Shown here in pieces: positions 1 through 9,420 of a stretch of 64,000 nt of DNA. The first letter of the stretch is position 1. Every line of letters starts with the position of its first letter. The translations under genes and the position numbers were made by a program. Source of the DNA: JBMNFB01 sp050949085 (GTDB taxonomy: Bacteria; Bacillota; UBA994; UBA5500); the NCBI GenBank assembly GCA_050949085.1, contig JBMNFB010000001.1:992001-1056000 (forward strand), given 5' to 3'. Below the pieces are notes generated by a model that did no database searches, had not been told where the DNA came from, and saw only the letters and a list, made by a program, of their open reading frames with translations.

Positions 1-869
1 TAGTTATGCAGCCTGGGCAGATTGCTGTGGATGGTGGAGATCAGGTTGTCGTAGACCTCGATGGACACGTTGTCCGGATGCAGAGCGGCGTGCAGAGATG
101 ATTCGTAGTGGCGCGCCTGCGAGAGGAAGGCGTCCTTCCTGACAGAACTGGCGAAAGTGGCCGCCAGGGTATTCCTCAGTTCCCGGTAGGTGCCGTGCAG
201 GGCACGGAATGCCCCGGCACGCACGCGGCGGTCTTTGCTCTCCAGCAGGCTGATGTAGCGACCCTTGGTAACCTCCACCTCTTCCCCATTTTCGCCGATG
301 ATAGTGGGGAACTTGATGTCGGCGTTGTTCAGCATGTTGAAGATGGTCGAGGGCGCCTGCGCCACCTGGCCGGCCTGGGCCAGGAGGTATTCCTGTTCAG
401 CCGAGAGGACGTGGGGTTTACGCCGCAGCACCTCGTCCAGCATCTGACGGTAGGTCTGGAGCTCCGCCGCCTCAGCCAGATAGGCCTGCAGCTTCTCCTC
501 CGGGATGGAGAGCAGTTCAGGGGTGAACCAGCTCAGCGCCCCGCGCATGCGGATCCAGAGATTGCGCACGCGGTCGCTCATCGCCACATAGGTGGGGTTG
601 GTGTTATCCTCATCCTCGCGGCGGGAGGCGTAGAACGATACCTTGCCGGCGATCTTCTGCACTTCTTCCTGCGCCTTGATACACGCCAGGAGCTGTGCCG
701 CCGACTGGCCGAGGGTTCCCCGATACCTGGCCAGAAGGGGGATCATCTCTTCCACGCGTCGGTAGTCGTCCTCCCAGGCGGTGTCGCTGGGATAGATGTC
801 GGTCACCGACCATCTGTACTGCTCCGGAATTTCGTGGCGCAACGGCAACTGTTGGCGCTTGGTGGACAT
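1..869 (-). CDS. pepF: Oligoendopeptidase F (M3 family), partial, C-terminal part beyond the window
   Basis: Reading the minus strand from an ATG at 869 gives an uninterrupted frame (MSTKRQQLPLRHEIPEQYRW...) that runs off the left edge after about 289 codons. The N-terminal half is typical of PepF-type M3 oligoendopeptidases: the opening 'YRWSVTDIYPSD...W' segment, then an all-helical region with 'LSWFTPELL' and 'KGRYISLLES...R'. The zinc motif HEXXH lies in the missing half, so catalysis cannot be checked here. A strong AGGAGG (876-884 on the complementary strand) sets the start. The family is a cytosolic metallopeptidase that degrades short peptides. The leader carries an unusual tandem hairpin repeat, described separately. 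Family assignment is fairly secure; substrate is unknown. Confidence 0.85.
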   Translation of the reverse strand, partial: MSTKRQQLPLRHEIPEQYRWSVTDIYPSDTAWEDDYRRVEEMIPLLARYRGTLGQSAAQLLACIKAQEEVQKIAGKVSFYASRREDEDNTNPTYVAMSDRVRNLWIRMRGALSWFTPELLSIPEEKLQAYLAEAAELQTYRQMLDEVLRRKPHVLSAEQEYLLAQAGQVAQAPSTIFNMLNNADIKFPTIIGENGEEVEVTKGRYISLLESKDRRVRAGAFRALHGTYRELRNTLAATFASSVRKDAFLSQARHYESSLHAALHPDNVSIEVYDNLISTIHSNLPRLHN

Positions 870-880
870 ACTATCTACCT

Positions 881-995
881 CCTAAGCAAGTTTGTTCAAA
901 CTTGCGAGTTTAATAGGGCGATGTTTGTTTGCCAAACATCGGTTGATACCTAAGTCAAGTCCGCTAGGACTTGCGATCTAAATAGGGCGATGTTT
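881..995 (-). repeat. Tandem imperfect repeat with hairpins in the pepF leader
   Basis: Two 46-47 nt copies lie at 949-995 and 881-926, about 69 nt apart. Each reads on the minus strand AAACATCGCCCTATT, then TCGCAAGT, a short hairpin arm pair, ACTTG and TTAGG. The hairpin arms differ between copies but still pair (AAGTCC/GGACTT and AAGTTTG/CAAACTT). A further ATGTTTG/CAAACAT inverted pair lies between them (921-939). The second copy ends in the pepF ribosome site. Function is unknown; a structured leader or a protein-binding site are both possible. Confidence 0.5.
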
Positions 996-1159
996 ACCAG
1001 CCAGTATACTGTTCCACGCCACTCAGCCAAATCCTGTTCACCCTGCCTATAGTTGCACATCCGCCCGTTTTGTACACTGGAGCCAGCCTTAACAGCGAGA
1101 GGAGACAGCCTGGTGGCTGGCGAAGACCTGGATAACAGTACAAGAATGAGGTGCCCACA

Positions 1160-2080
1160 ATGCAGCCAACGCCCCGCCATCCCTACCTGTACCTGGCCAG
1201 CGGTGTCATCGCGGTTTCCTTTGCGGCCATCTTCATCAAGCTGAGCAGCGCACCGGCGCTGGTGATTGCGGCCTACCGCCTGCTTTTTGCATCGCTCTGC
1301 CTCTCACCGGTGGTATTGCTCTGCCACCGCCGGGAACTGGCCACGATTCAGCGACGCGATCTCGGCCTGATGCTCCTCTCGGGCTGTTTTCTCGCCCTGC
1401 ACTTTGCCACCTGGATCAGTTCTTTTCAGTATACGACGGTGGCCAGTTCTACAGTCCTGGTTTCCAGTCAGCCGCTGTTTGTGGTCGGCCTCTCCTACCT
1501 GCTCTATCGCGAAACCATCACCCGCCGCCAGGCCCTGGGGGTAGCAGCGACCATCGCCGGCAGCGTCATCATCGGCCTCGCCGATGCAGCCGGCGGCAGC
1601 AGCGGCGCCTCCCTCTATGGTGACTTACTGGCACTGCTGGGCGCCGTCTTTGCCGCCCTCTATTTTCTCTGCGGCAGGACGGTGCGGCAGCGGGTCTCTG
1701 TGCTGCCCTATTCGCTGGGTGCATATGCATCCAGCGCTCTGGTGCTGCTCACCATCTGCTGGTTGAGCGGCACCCCGCTCGCTGGCTATCCCGGCCGGGA
1801 ATATCTGCTTCTCCTCGGCCTCGCTCTCGTCTGCTCGGTGATCGGCCACAGCGCGCTCAACTGGGCGCTGGGCTGGCTGCCCACCAGCGCCGTCGGCGTC
1901 TCAGTGCTGGGCGAACCCATCGGTGCCACCATCTGGGCCGCGCTCCTCTTCCATGAGATCCCGACAGTCGGCCAGATCAGCGGTGGCATCATCCTCCTGC
2001 TGGGCATCCTTACCTTTCTGCTGGCGCCAGCAACGCCAGCCGAGCCAGGGCGTCCCCCAGCCTCCAGGGAGACGAGCTAA
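1160..2080 (+). CDS. EamA/DMT-family transporter
   Basis: About 306 residues with roughly ten hydrophobic segments arranged as two EamA-like halves. The signature 'AAYRLLFASLCL' lies in the first half and 'VSVLGEPIGATIWAALLFHE' in the second, which is the classic DMT E-P-x-x-A block. Such proteins export metabolites or amino acids across the cytoplasmic membrane, but the substrate cannot be read from sequence. A GTG at 1151 is also in frame, but GAGGTG at 1148-1153 sits six bases before the ATG at 1160, so I prefer 1160. It stands alone, divergent from pepF and convergent with argR. Confidence 0.85.
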   Translation: MQPTPRHPYLYLASGVIAVSFAAIFIKLSSAPALVIAAYRLLFASLCLSPVVLLCHRRELATIQRRDLGLMLLSGCFLALHFATWISSFQYTTVASSTVLVSSQPLFVVGLSYLLYRETITRRQALGVAATIAGSVIIGLADAAGGSSGASLYGDLLALLGAVFAALYFLCGRTVRQRVSVLPYSLGAYASSALVLLTICWLSGTPLAGYPGREYLLLLGLALVCSVIGHSALNWALGWLPTSAVGVSVLGEPIGATIWAALLFHEIPTVGQISGGIILLLGILTFLLAPATPAEPGRPPASRETS

Positions 2081-2110
2081 CGCGCCGGGCTGGCGCCACT
2101 CCGGTGCACA

Positions 2111-2138
2111 CAAAAAAGGCAGCCGGCAAGCGGCTGCC
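2111..2138 (-). terminator. Rho-independent terminator of argR
   Basis: GGCAGCCG and CGGCTGCC pair around a five-base loop, followed on the minus strand by a run of six T. It lies between the convergent DMT transporter and argR genes and may also stop the plus-strand transcript. Confidence 0.8.
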
Positions 2139-2175
2139 TTCTCCCGGATGAAACCCTATCTTCATTCCATCTCTT

Positions 2176-2634
2176 CTACCGATTATCCATCAATTGCCGG
2201 AGCCGCTGCGTGACGGCCTCGGCCTGATCAGCTTCGCGCACAATGACCAGGATGGTGTCATCGCCGGCAATCGTACCCATAATCTCGCTATAGTCCAGCT
2301 TGTCCAGCGCAGCTGCCGCTGCCTGCGCCGCGCCAGTAAATGTCTTGAGGATGACAAAGTTACCCGAGTAGTCTATCTCCAACAGGGCATTGCGCAATGT
2401 GCGCAGCATGCGGTCGGTCAGGCTGAAGCCGGCCTGCCCCGCCAGCTGCTGGTAGGCAAAGCGTCCATCGCCGATGGGCGATTTCACCAGGCCCAACTCC
2501 TTGATGTCGCGTGAAACAGTGGACTGAGTCGCAGAGAAACCTGCCTCATGCAGTATCTGCAGCAGCTGCTCCTGCGTCTCCACCCTCTCCTGGCTGACGA
2601 TCTCGAGTATCTTGGCCTGCCGTTTGTCTTTCAC
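2176..2634 (-). CDS. argR: Arginine repressor ArgR
   Basis: About 152 residues, the usual ArgR length. The N-terminal winged helix is recognisable from 'ETQEQLLQILHEAGFSATQ' through 'STVSRDIKELGLVK'. The C-terminal oligomerisation and arginine-binding domain contains 'GTIAGDDTILVIVRE', with the conserved GDDT. ArgR/AhrC senses arginine, represses biosynthesis and activates catabolism. Upstream ATG (2661) and GTG codons exist, but AGAGGTG is placed six bases before the GTG at 2634 and gives the family-typical start KDKRQAKIL. No arginine genes are adjacent; in many Bacillota argR sits near recN or spo0A, which is not the case here. Confidence 0.93.
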   Translation of the reverse strand: MKDKRQAKILEIVSQERVETQEQLLQILHEAGFSATQSTVSRDIKELGLVKSPIGDGRFAYQQLAGQAGFSLTDRMLRTLRNALLEIDYSGNFVILKTFTGAAQAAAAALDKLDYSEIMGTIAGDDTILVIVREADQAEAVTQRLRQLMDNR

Positions 2635-2908
2635 ATTGCTCACCTCTGAATACTCTTTCACAAGTTAACTGTAACCTATCGGAGCGATTTAGCGCAAGAA
2701 TGGATTCGCCCCCCCTGCTCCAAGAGAGTGGACAATGGTACCAATAGCCCCCCTATTCTCCCAATTGCATCGTTGTTTATCCATCTCTGTCAAAACCTTA
2801 TGCAACTCGCTGGTCATTTCCTCAGTTCTGTAGCGAAAGCCAGTCCCATATGACTTGTATGGGGGGGTTGTACACCCCGGGATACTGGGCAGAGGGGGCG
2901 CTGGCGCC

Positions 2909-4405
2909 ATGAGCACGAGGAGTCCGGCCGGCCGGAACACACTGATCCTGACAATTACCAACATCATCAACCGCAGTCTGGGCTTCGTTTTTCGCATCGT
3001 TCTGGTCCGCCTGGCGGGGCAAGAGGCCATCGGGCTCTACCAGATGATGCATCCGATCTTCTTCATTTTCCTGGTCATCGCCACCGCCGGCATTCCTATC
3101 GCCGTCTCCAAGCTAGTCGCCGAATACCGTGCACAGAACAGGCCGGCGCTGGTCAGCGTGGTGCTCAGAACATCACTGACCCTGGCTCTGGCCCTCGGTT
3201 TGGCCGCCAACCTGCTGCTGTTTGCCCTGTCTGGTCTGCTTTCCCGCGAGGTGCTGGGCGAGCCGCGTACCCAGCTGGCCTTGCTGCTCATGGCTCCGTC
3301 GATGCCGCTGCTGGCGCTTACCGCCGCCTTTCGCGGCTACTTTCAGGGCATCGAACAGATCAAGGTGGTCTCCACGGCGCTGCTGGTGGAGGAACTCACC
3401 CACATCATCGCCTGCCTGGGCTTTATCCGTCTTCTGGCTGGCGGAGGGCCTTCCGCCATCTCCGCCGGGCTGGCAGCTGCCGGTTTTATCGAAGAAGCCG
3501 CAGGCCTGATCGTCTACCTGCTGGCCTATACCGTCTACCGCCCCCGGGTTCCGGCGGGTGAGCCGCAGGTGTCGCTGCTGGCCATGGCTAGCCACCTGCT
3601 GCGCACGGCCACGCCGACTACCGCGACCCGGCTGGTGCACTCGCTGTCGCAGCTGCTACAGAGCGTGCTCATCCCCAGCGGGCTGCGCGTCGCCGGCTAT
3701 ACGTCCAGCCAGGCGGCCATCGCTTTTGGTGAACTGACCGGCATGGCCCTCAATCTGCTGTTCATCCCCTCCATGTTTACCATATCATTGGCAACAACGC
3801 TGCTGCCGCAGCTGACGAACGCCATAGCCCGCAGCAGCCCGCGAGAGGCAGCGGCGGCATTCCTGCGTGCCCTGAAGTGGGCATCATTCATCAGCCTGCC
3901 CTGCTCTGCCCTGCTGATCACGCTGGGCGAGCCGGCCTGCCTCTTCCTTTTCGCCTCCCGCTCGGCGGGGCGGCTGCTACAGCTCCTGGCCTGGGGCGGC
4001 GTACTGCTTTACACACAGCAGATCTCGGCGGCGGCCCTGCAAGGCCTGGGCCGGCCGTCCCTGCCCATGTTCTCCTCCATCCTCGGCACAGCTGCCAGTG
4101 CTGGTTTACTGCCGCGACTGACGGCCAGCCACGGGATGGAAGGCGCCGCCGTGGCGGTAATGATCGGCATGGCGGTGAATGGTGCGGCTGGACTGAGTAT
4201 GGTGCAGGCTCGCCTCCCCTTCCTGCAGCAATGGCTGCCCTGGCTGCTACGCACCGGAATCGCCGCCGTCGCCTGCGGCTATACAGCCCACACCATCTAC
4301 CTCTGGTGCCTGCCCACCATGAGCTCTCTCCTGTCGATGCTGCTGGCAGGACCGGCTGCCCTGCTCGTCTATTTTCTCGCCTGCAAGCTGGTGCGTGCCA
4401 TCTAG
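2909..4405 (+). CDS. SpoVB/MviN-like polysaccharide flippase
   Basis: About 498 residues, nearly entirely hydrophobic, with some 12-14 membrane segments. The start 'TRSPAGRNTLILTITNIINRSLGFVFRIVLVRLAGQEA' and 'GLYQMMHPIFF...ATAGIPIAVSKLVAE' match the stage V sporulation protein B / MurJ-like branch of the MOP superfamily. These proteins flip lipid-linked cell-wall or spore-cortex precursors. The in-frame ATG at 2855 is rejected because the stretch it adds looks like untranslated leader; ATG 2909 has a GAGGGGG upstream. It is a single gene. The main alternative is a general capsule or O-antigen flippase, but the N-terminus favours SpoVB and hence a sporulating host. Confidence 0.8.
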   Translation: MSTRSPAGRNTLILTITNIINRSLGFVFRIVLVRLAGQEAIGLYQMMHPIFFIFLVIATAGIPIAVSKLVAEYRAQNRPALVSVVLRTSLTLALALGLAANLLLFALSGLLSREVLGEPRTQLALLLMAPSMPLLALTAAFRGYFQGIEQIKVVSTALLVEELTHIIACLGFIRLLAGGGPSAISAGLAAAGFIEEAAGLIVYLLAYTVYRPRVPAGEPQVSLLAMASHLLRTATPTTATRLVHSLSQLLQSVLIPSGLRVAGYTSSQAAIAFGELTGMALNLLFIPSMFTISLATTLLPQLTNAIARSSPREAAAAFLRALKWASFISLPCSALLITLGEPACLFLFASRSAGRLLQLLAWGGVLLYTQQISAAALQGLGRPSLPMFSSILGTAASAGLLPRLTASHGMEGAAVAVMIGMAVNGAAGLSMVQARLPFLQQWLPWLLRTGIAAVACGYTAHTIYLWCLPTMSSLLSMLLAGPAALLVYFLACKLVRAI

Positions 4406-4477
4406 CCGAGCGCGCGCTGCCGACTTTGTCCTGCAGCAGCTGAGTGCTAGAATGAGAGCAAGAAAGGTAGTGTGGTT

Positions 4478-6178
4478 ATGCATATCGTTCTGGTGTCGCT
4501 GAACAGCAAGTTCATTCACTCCAACCTGGCGCTGCGCTACCTGCGGGCAGCGCTGCGCAGGCAGGGTAGCAGCAATACCTGCCAGTTGATGGAGTTCCAG
4601 ATCAACGACGACCTGCGCCGGGTTGCGGCAAGCATCGGCCGCCAGCGGCCTGACGTCCTCGGCTTTTCCTGTTATCTGTGGAATATCGAGCAGACGCTGG
4701 CGCTGGCCAGCGATCTGAAGGCGGTCCTGCCGGATGTGTGGATTATCCTGGGCGGGCCGGAGGCAGGGGCGCGGGCGGCGGAGCTGCTGGAAGCGAGTCC
4801 GGCAGTGGATTATGTGGTCTCGGGGGAAGGCGAGCGAGCTTTTCGCGAGCTGATTGAGGCGCTCGAGGAAGGCAGGCCCCAGCTGGATCTGCCCGGAGTC
4901 TGGCGACGCGCCGCCGCGGGCGAAGTTGTGGGACAGGCTACAACCTCCCCGCTGCCACCTGAGGAGATCCCCGCCCCCTACGCAATGGATGAACTGGACG
5001 AACTGGCCCACAAACTGGTCTACTACGAAAGCTCGCGGGGCTGCCCTTTCCGTTGTTCTTACTGCCTGTCTGGCGGTGATCGCGTACGCTTCCTGCCCCT
5101 GCCCCGGGTCTTCGACGAGCTGCGCGTCCTGCTCCAGGCCAACATCCCGCTGATCAAGTTTGTCGACCGCACGTTTAACTGCCATCCCGAGCGGGCGCAA
5201 CAGATCATGGAGTTCCTGCTGCGCGAACGCGGAGACAGCCGCTTTCACTTTGAGATTTGCGCCGACCTGCTTGATGAGACGATGCTCGACTTTCTGCGCC
5301 AGGTACCGCCCGGCGTGTTCCAGTTTGAGATCGGCATTCAGGACACCGATCCCGAGACGCTGCAGGCCATCGGCCGGCGGATGAACTGGGACAAGCTAGC
5401 TGCCAACGTGCGCGCGCTGAGGGAAGTCGGCAACATCCATCTGCATCTCGATCTGATCGCCGGGCTGCCCGAGCAGACCTGGTCCACTCTCCGACGCTCC
5501 TTCGATATGGTCATCGGCCTGCGACCGCATCGCCTGCAGCTGGGCTTCCTGAAGGTCCTGCCTGGCACAGCCATTGCCGCGCAGGTGAAGGAATGCGAGT
5601 ATCAGGTATCGGCGGCACCACCCTATGAGGTGCTGCAGAGCAAGTGGCTCTCGTTTGTCGAACTGAACAAGCTGCACGCGATGGAGGAGCTGTTGGAGAG
5701 CTACTATAACTCAGGGCTGCTGGAGGAGACGCTGCCGGGGGTCTGGAGCGAGCAGTGGACGAGCCCCTTTGACTTTTTCAGCGAGTTTGCCGACTGGTGG
5801 CTGGCGCGGGGGCATGAGAAGGTGAAGCATGGTGTGGACGAGCTGCTGCATCTGGCGGTCGACTTCCTGCCACCAACACCGCTGGTGCGCGGCTTGCTGG
5901 AGCTGGACAGAGCGCGGGTCTCGCCCCGCTTCCCGGCCACATTCAAGCTGCCAGCAGCGTACCGCTCAGCCTGGGAAAGCTACCTGAACCAGCATCTGGC
6001 GGAGTTTGCACCCCGCAGCTATAAGCAGGTTACGCGGAGCGTCTTTCCGGTCTGGCTGAACGAGGAGACATTGGGCTACCTGGGGCAACCGGCAGCGGCG
6101 GTGGCCGTGGTGGACCAGCGCGAAAAGCGGCTGCACGGCTGGGTGACGCTGGGGGACGGTTTACCAGATTCGCTTTAG
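4478..6178 (+). CDS. B12-binding domain radical SAM protein (DUF4080-type)
   Basis: About 566 residues. The N-terminal 130 residues form a B12-binding-like fold ('VLGFSCYLWNIEQTL', 'IILGGPEAGARA', 'VDYVVSGEGERAFRELI'). The radical SAM core follows with 'ESSRGCPFRCSYCLSG', the CxxxCxxC ligands of the 4Fe-4S cluster, and 'HLDLIAGLPEQT'. The C-terminal third resembles DUF4080. Such enzymes use S-adenosylmethionine radicals; this subgroup has no assigned substrate. I chose ATG 4478 over GTG 4472 because of spacing from AAAGGT. It lies 73 bases after the flippase and upstream of lysA; cotranscription is possible but unproven. Confidence 0.85.
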   Translation: MHIVLVSLNSKFIHSNLALRYLRAALRRQGSSNTCQLMEFQINDDLRRVAASIGRQRPDVLGFSCYLWNIEQTLALASDLKAVLPDVWIILGGPEAGARAAELLEASPAVDYVVSGEGERAFRELIEALEEGRPQLDLPGVWRRAAAGEVVGQATTSPLPPEEIPAPYAMDELDELAHKLVYYESSRGCPFRCSYCLSGGDRVRFLPLPRVFDELRVLLQANIPLIKFVDRTFNCHPERAQQIMEFLLRERGDSRFHFEICADLLDETMLDFLRQVPPGVFQFEIGIQDTDPETLQAIGRRMNWDKLAANVRALREVGNIHLHLDLIAGLPEQTWSTLRRSFDMVIGLRPHRLQLGFLKVLPGTAIAAQVKECEYQVSAAPPYEVLQSKWLSFVELNKLHAMEELLESYYNSGLLEETLPGVWSEQWTSPFDFFSEFADWWLARGHEKVKHGVDELLHLAVDFLPPTPLVRGLLELDRARVSPRFPATFKLPAAYRSAWESYLNQHLAEFAPRSYKQVTRSVFPVWLNEETLGYLGQPAAAVAVVDQREKRLHGWVTLGDGLPDSL

Positions 6179-6299
6179 GTCAGGGACTGCAAAATCGGCC
6201 GCTCCCCGAGCAGCCGACACCGTACAGAGCAACTGACAATATGCTAAGATATCTACATCTGATAGACGCAACTCTACTGTCTGGGATGGAGGCAAGACG

Positions 6300-7625
6300 A
6301 TGACAATGACGTGCACAGGGTTTCGCTTAGGGCCACGAATGGAGATCGACCCCTCTGGGGAGCTGCAGCTCGATGGAGTGAGCCTGTCCCGCCTGGCAGC
6401 CGAGCACGGCACGCCGCTCTATGTGCTCAGCGAGGGCACTGTACGCGAGAACTGCCGCCGTTACCAGAATTCTTTGGCCGCTGCCTATCCCGACTTCGTC
6501 GTTGCCTATGCCAGCAAAGCCTTCCTCTGTCAGGCGATGTGCCAGATCATTGCCCAGGAAGGGCTCTGGCTGGACGTGGTTTCTGGCGGCGAACTCTACA
6601 CCGCGCTCAGCAGCACCTTCCCACCGGAGCGGATCATCTTTCACGGAGTGAGTCGCTCACCGGATGAGCTGCATCTGGCCATCACCAGCGGCGTTGGCCG
6701 CATCGTCGTCGATAACTGGGCCGAACTGGAGCGTGTGGAGCGGGTGGCGCGCGAACTGGAGCGCCAGCCCCTGGTCTGGCTACGCCTGAACAGCGGCGTC
6801 GAGGCCCACACTCATCACTATGTGCAGACCAGCCTCCTGGACTCCAAGTTCGGTTTTCAGCTGGAGGAAGCGGGTGAGGTGGTTAAGCGCTATGGCGAGA
6901 GCCCTTACCTGCGCATTGTGGGCCTGCACTGTCACATCGGGTCGCAGATTCTCAGCCTGGAACCCTTCCTGGAGAACCTGCGTATCATGCTAGAAAAATA
7001 TGCCGCGCTGCTCCACCTGGGTTGCTCCCTGAGCGAACTCAATCTGGGGGGCGGCTTGGGCACCTACTATACCGACGGAGATGTGGCGCCTCAGGTGGAA
7101 CAACTCACCCAGCAGCTGGCGCAGGCGGCGCTACAGCTGGCTGAGGAACTGGGAATCAGGCCGCCTCGCCTGATCCTTGAACCAGGGCGAAGCATCGTCA
7201 ACGATGCCGGGCTAACCCTGTACCGGATCACCGGCAGCAAGCTAATCCCCGGTGTGCGCAAGTATCTCTTTATCGATGGCGGCATGAGTGATAATATTCG
7301 CCCCGCCCTCTATGGCAGCCGCTACTCAGCTGCCCTGGCCAATCGCATGGATCGGCCGGCAGAGGAGCTGGTGACCATCGCCGGTCGCTGCTGCGAGTCC
7401 GGCGATGTGCTGCTGAAGGACGTCTGGCTGCCGGCATCCCGCCCTGGCGACCTGCTGGTAATCGCGCGCACCGGTGCCTACAACTACTCCATGGCCAGCA
7501 ACTATAATCGCTTGCCGCGGCCGGCCGTCGTGCTCGTCAATCAGGGCGTAAGCCATGTCATCGTCAAGCGCGAGACCTATTACGACCTGATCCGCCTCGA
7601 CGCCGTGCCCGACCACCTGCGCTAA
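6300..7625 (+). CDS. lysA: Diaminopimelate decarboxylase
   Basis: A 441-residue PLP enzyme of fold type III, the normal LysA length. The PLP lysine is in 'VAYASKAF' (Lys73), the phosphate-binding glycines in 'LNLGGGLGTYY', 'LEPGRSIVNDAG' contributes the substrate-binding Arg, and 'GRCCESGDVL' carries the catalytic Cys and Glu. It decarboxylates meso-diaminopimelate to L-lysine in the cytosol, the last step of lysine synthesis. GGAGG lies seven bases before ATG 6300. It is convergent, almost abutting, with the DUF4127 gene (one base between stops), so no obvious separate terminator exists. Confidence 0.95.
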   Translation: MTMTCTGFRLGPRMEIDPSGELQLDGVSLSRLAAEHGTPLYVLSEGTVRENCRRYQNSLAAAYPDFVVAYASKAFLCQAMCQIIAQEGLWLDVVSGGELYTALSSTFPPERIIFHGVSRSPDELHLAITSGVGRIVVDNWAELERVERVARELERQPLVWLRLNSGVEAHTHHYVQTSLLDSKFGFQLEEAGEVVKRYGESPYLRIVGLHCHIGSQILSLEPFLENLRIMLEKYAALLHLGCSLSELNLGGGLGTYYTDGDVAPQVEQLTQQLAQAALQLAEELGIRPPRLILEPGRSIVNDAGLTLYRITGSKLIPGVRKYLFIDGGMSDNIRPALYGSRYSAALANRMDRPAEELVTIAGRCCESGDVLLKDVWLPASRPGDLLVIARTGAYNYSMASNYNRLPRPAVVLVNQGVSHVIVKRETYYDLIRLDAVPDHLR

Positions 7626-7626
7626 A

Positions 7627-9258
7627 TCAGATGGAAGGCCTGATCTCGACCTCGAAGAGGCGTGGCCAGGGCAGGCGAACCTGCCACGTCCAGCCGTCAC
7701 CCAGCGGGAAGAGGGTAGCCCAGCGCTCGAGGCGCGACTGCATCTGCCACTCCAGCTCAGCGTTGACTTCAGCGAGGCGCTCGGGTGGGATGTGATCGGT
7801 GGGAATGCCCTGCGCCACACACCAGGCGGCGAGCTGGGCGCGCACCTCAGCCTGGTAGACGACCTCGTCGGCGACGTGCAGGAAGCGATACTCCCAGTCG
7901 GCGGCGAGGCGGTCGTCTGCAGCGAAGCTGGACGTCAGCCTGGCCAGGTCGGACGCGACCGTGCCGCGCACAGCCAGGTGGGCCACCACCGAACCGATGC
8001 TGTTGGATGCGGTGTTCCAGCCGGCGTATGAAGTGATCGCCGCCGCGTCGACCTCTGCAAAAAGCGCTTCCACAAAACCGCGGTCGGCCTGATTGACCAG
8101 GGCGACATCGATGACACCCACCTGTCGGCCTTGCCGCTCAAGGTGGGTGATTTGTTCAGCCAGAACAGGGACCTGTTCCGCACCAGCGTGGGCATGGATG
8201 AAGAGCTGATTCGCAGCAGCGTCTCCCGCTGCTGCCTCCTGGATAACCCCGCCGACAAAGCGGATCTTCTCGGCAATGGCTTCTTCCAGCCCGTCGGCCT
8301 CATAGGGCAGGACCAGCGTGGCATCCCCCGCCCGCTGGAAGTGCAGCGCAAACTGAGGTGTCCTCCCCTGCTGCGCCACCACGAGGCGCGCCAGCGCCAG
8401 CATGCTGGTCTCGTCGGCTCCAGTCAGAGCGAAGACGCGATCAGCGATTCCCGCTTCCCCCGCCTGCTGCAGCAGTTCGCGCTGGTGTAAATTGGACAGG
8501 CCGTAACGGGCCGAATCGTCCAGGGTGAGGACTACCCGGTCAGCGAGGCCCTGGCGCACCAGCGAGAGCAGGGCCTCGCCCACGGTCCGGTTGGCATTAT
8601 ACACAGCCAGATAATCCTGTAGAACGTCAGCTGGCAGCGTCCTCTCCAGCGTTTCCAGCTCGCTCACTAGCGTCTGGCCTGCCGCAGCACGTCCGCCCAG
8701 CTGCGCCACCTGATCGATCAGCTGGCCGTAGCGGGTCAGCTGCTCGCGGCGCGCCCACCCTGCCGGGTTGTCAAACTGAGTGGGCAGTTGCCGCGGCAGC
8801 ACCTGCAACAGGGTGATGTCGACGTCCCCATGCTGCGCCAGCAGCTCCTCCAGCTGCTCCAGTCGCGTCTCCAGCTCGGTATAGGTGCCTGGGTGGCGCG
8901 ACGCAATCAGACCGCCACAGAGCAGGTTGTTCGTGGCTACGATAGCAGCGTCGGCTGCGTCCAGATTGTCCGCCAACCAGGCGAAGAGCCCTGTGGTGTC
9001 GCCAGGTTCTGTGTAGTAGTCCATAGTTTCCGGCGGCGGCAGCCGTAGTCCCCATCCAGCCAGCCGCGCCAGCAGCTCCACGTGTTGCGTATTCACTGGG
9101 CGGCTATCCAGGGGCAGCAGCAACACCAGCGGTGATGCCTCGGTGCGACTCAGCCGATATACTACTCCCCCTGCCGCGAGCAGAGCGGTCAAGGCAAGCA
9201 CCAGCAATGGCCAGTGCCGCCTGCCTGGGATGTTGCCTGTCCTCTCCGTCATTCTCAT
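7627..9258 (-). CDS. DUF4127 family protein with N-terminal membrane anchor
   Basis: About 543 residues. After a short basic start (MRMTERTGNIPGRRHW) comes one hydrophobic segment, WPLLVLALTALLAAGG, likely an uncleaved anchor. The extracellular part opens with 'LLLPLDSRPVNTQHVELL', the hallmark of DUF4127, then 'DAAIVATNNLLCGGLIASR' and 'VLTLDDSARYG'. DUF4127 has no established activity; the conserved Asp and Arg residues suggest an enzyme, but that is inference. In-frame upstream ATGs (to 9396) lack a credible signal start. It is downstream of, and co-oriented with, a membrane protein and a secreted M1 peptidase, which hints at a cell-surface role. Confidence 0.75.
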   Translation of the reverse strand: MRMTERTGNIPGRRHWPLLVLALTALLAAGGVVYRLSRTEASPLVLLLPLDSRPVNTQHVELLARLAGWGLRLPPPETMDYYTEPGDTTGLFAWLADNLDAADAAIVATNNLLCGGLIASRHPGTYTELETRLEQLEELLAQHGDVDITLLQVLPRQLPTQFDNPAGWARREQLTRYGQLIDQVAQLGGRAAAGQTLVSELETLERTLPADVLQDYLAVYNANRTVGEALLSLVRQGLADRVVLTLDDSARYGLSNLHQRELLQQAGEAGIADRVFALTGADETSMLALARLVVAQQGRTPQFALHFQRAGDATLVLPYEADGLEEAIAEKIRFVGGVIQEAAAGDAAANQLFIHAHAGAEQVPVLAEQITHLERQGRQVGVIDVALVNQADRGFVEALFAEVDAAAITSYAGWNTASNSIGSVVAHLAVRGTVASDLARLTSSFAADDRLAADWEYRFLHVADEVVYQAEVRAQLAAWCVAQGIPTDHIPPERLAEVNAELEWQMQSRLERWATLFPLGDGWTWQVRLPWPRLFEVEIRPSI

Positions 9259-9420
9259 CCACCATCTCTCTGTCTCTCGATCTGCTGACGTCCTTCCAGC
9301 GCAGAAGCGCAGGGCCGCCAGCCTCCTGATATGCCTAGTATAACAGAGGGAGGCCGCACCACAGCAGCCCCCTCTCAGCTTCACGTCTTGTCCCAATCTG
9401 AATCCCTGCTCCTTCCTGCC

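Noticed and set aside
108..953. 281-codon plus-strand frame over pepF
   Set aside because: Antisense shadow of pepF; the minus-strand frame has the ribosome site and family motifs.
4247..5248. 333-codon minus-strand frame over the radical SAM gene
   Set aside because: High-GC antisense frame with no family features; the plus-strand gene has CxxxCxxC and B12 motifs.
6195..6225. GGCCGCTC/GAGCAGCC hairpin after the radical SAM gene
   Set aside because: The stem is imperfect and there is no T run, so I did not call a terminator.
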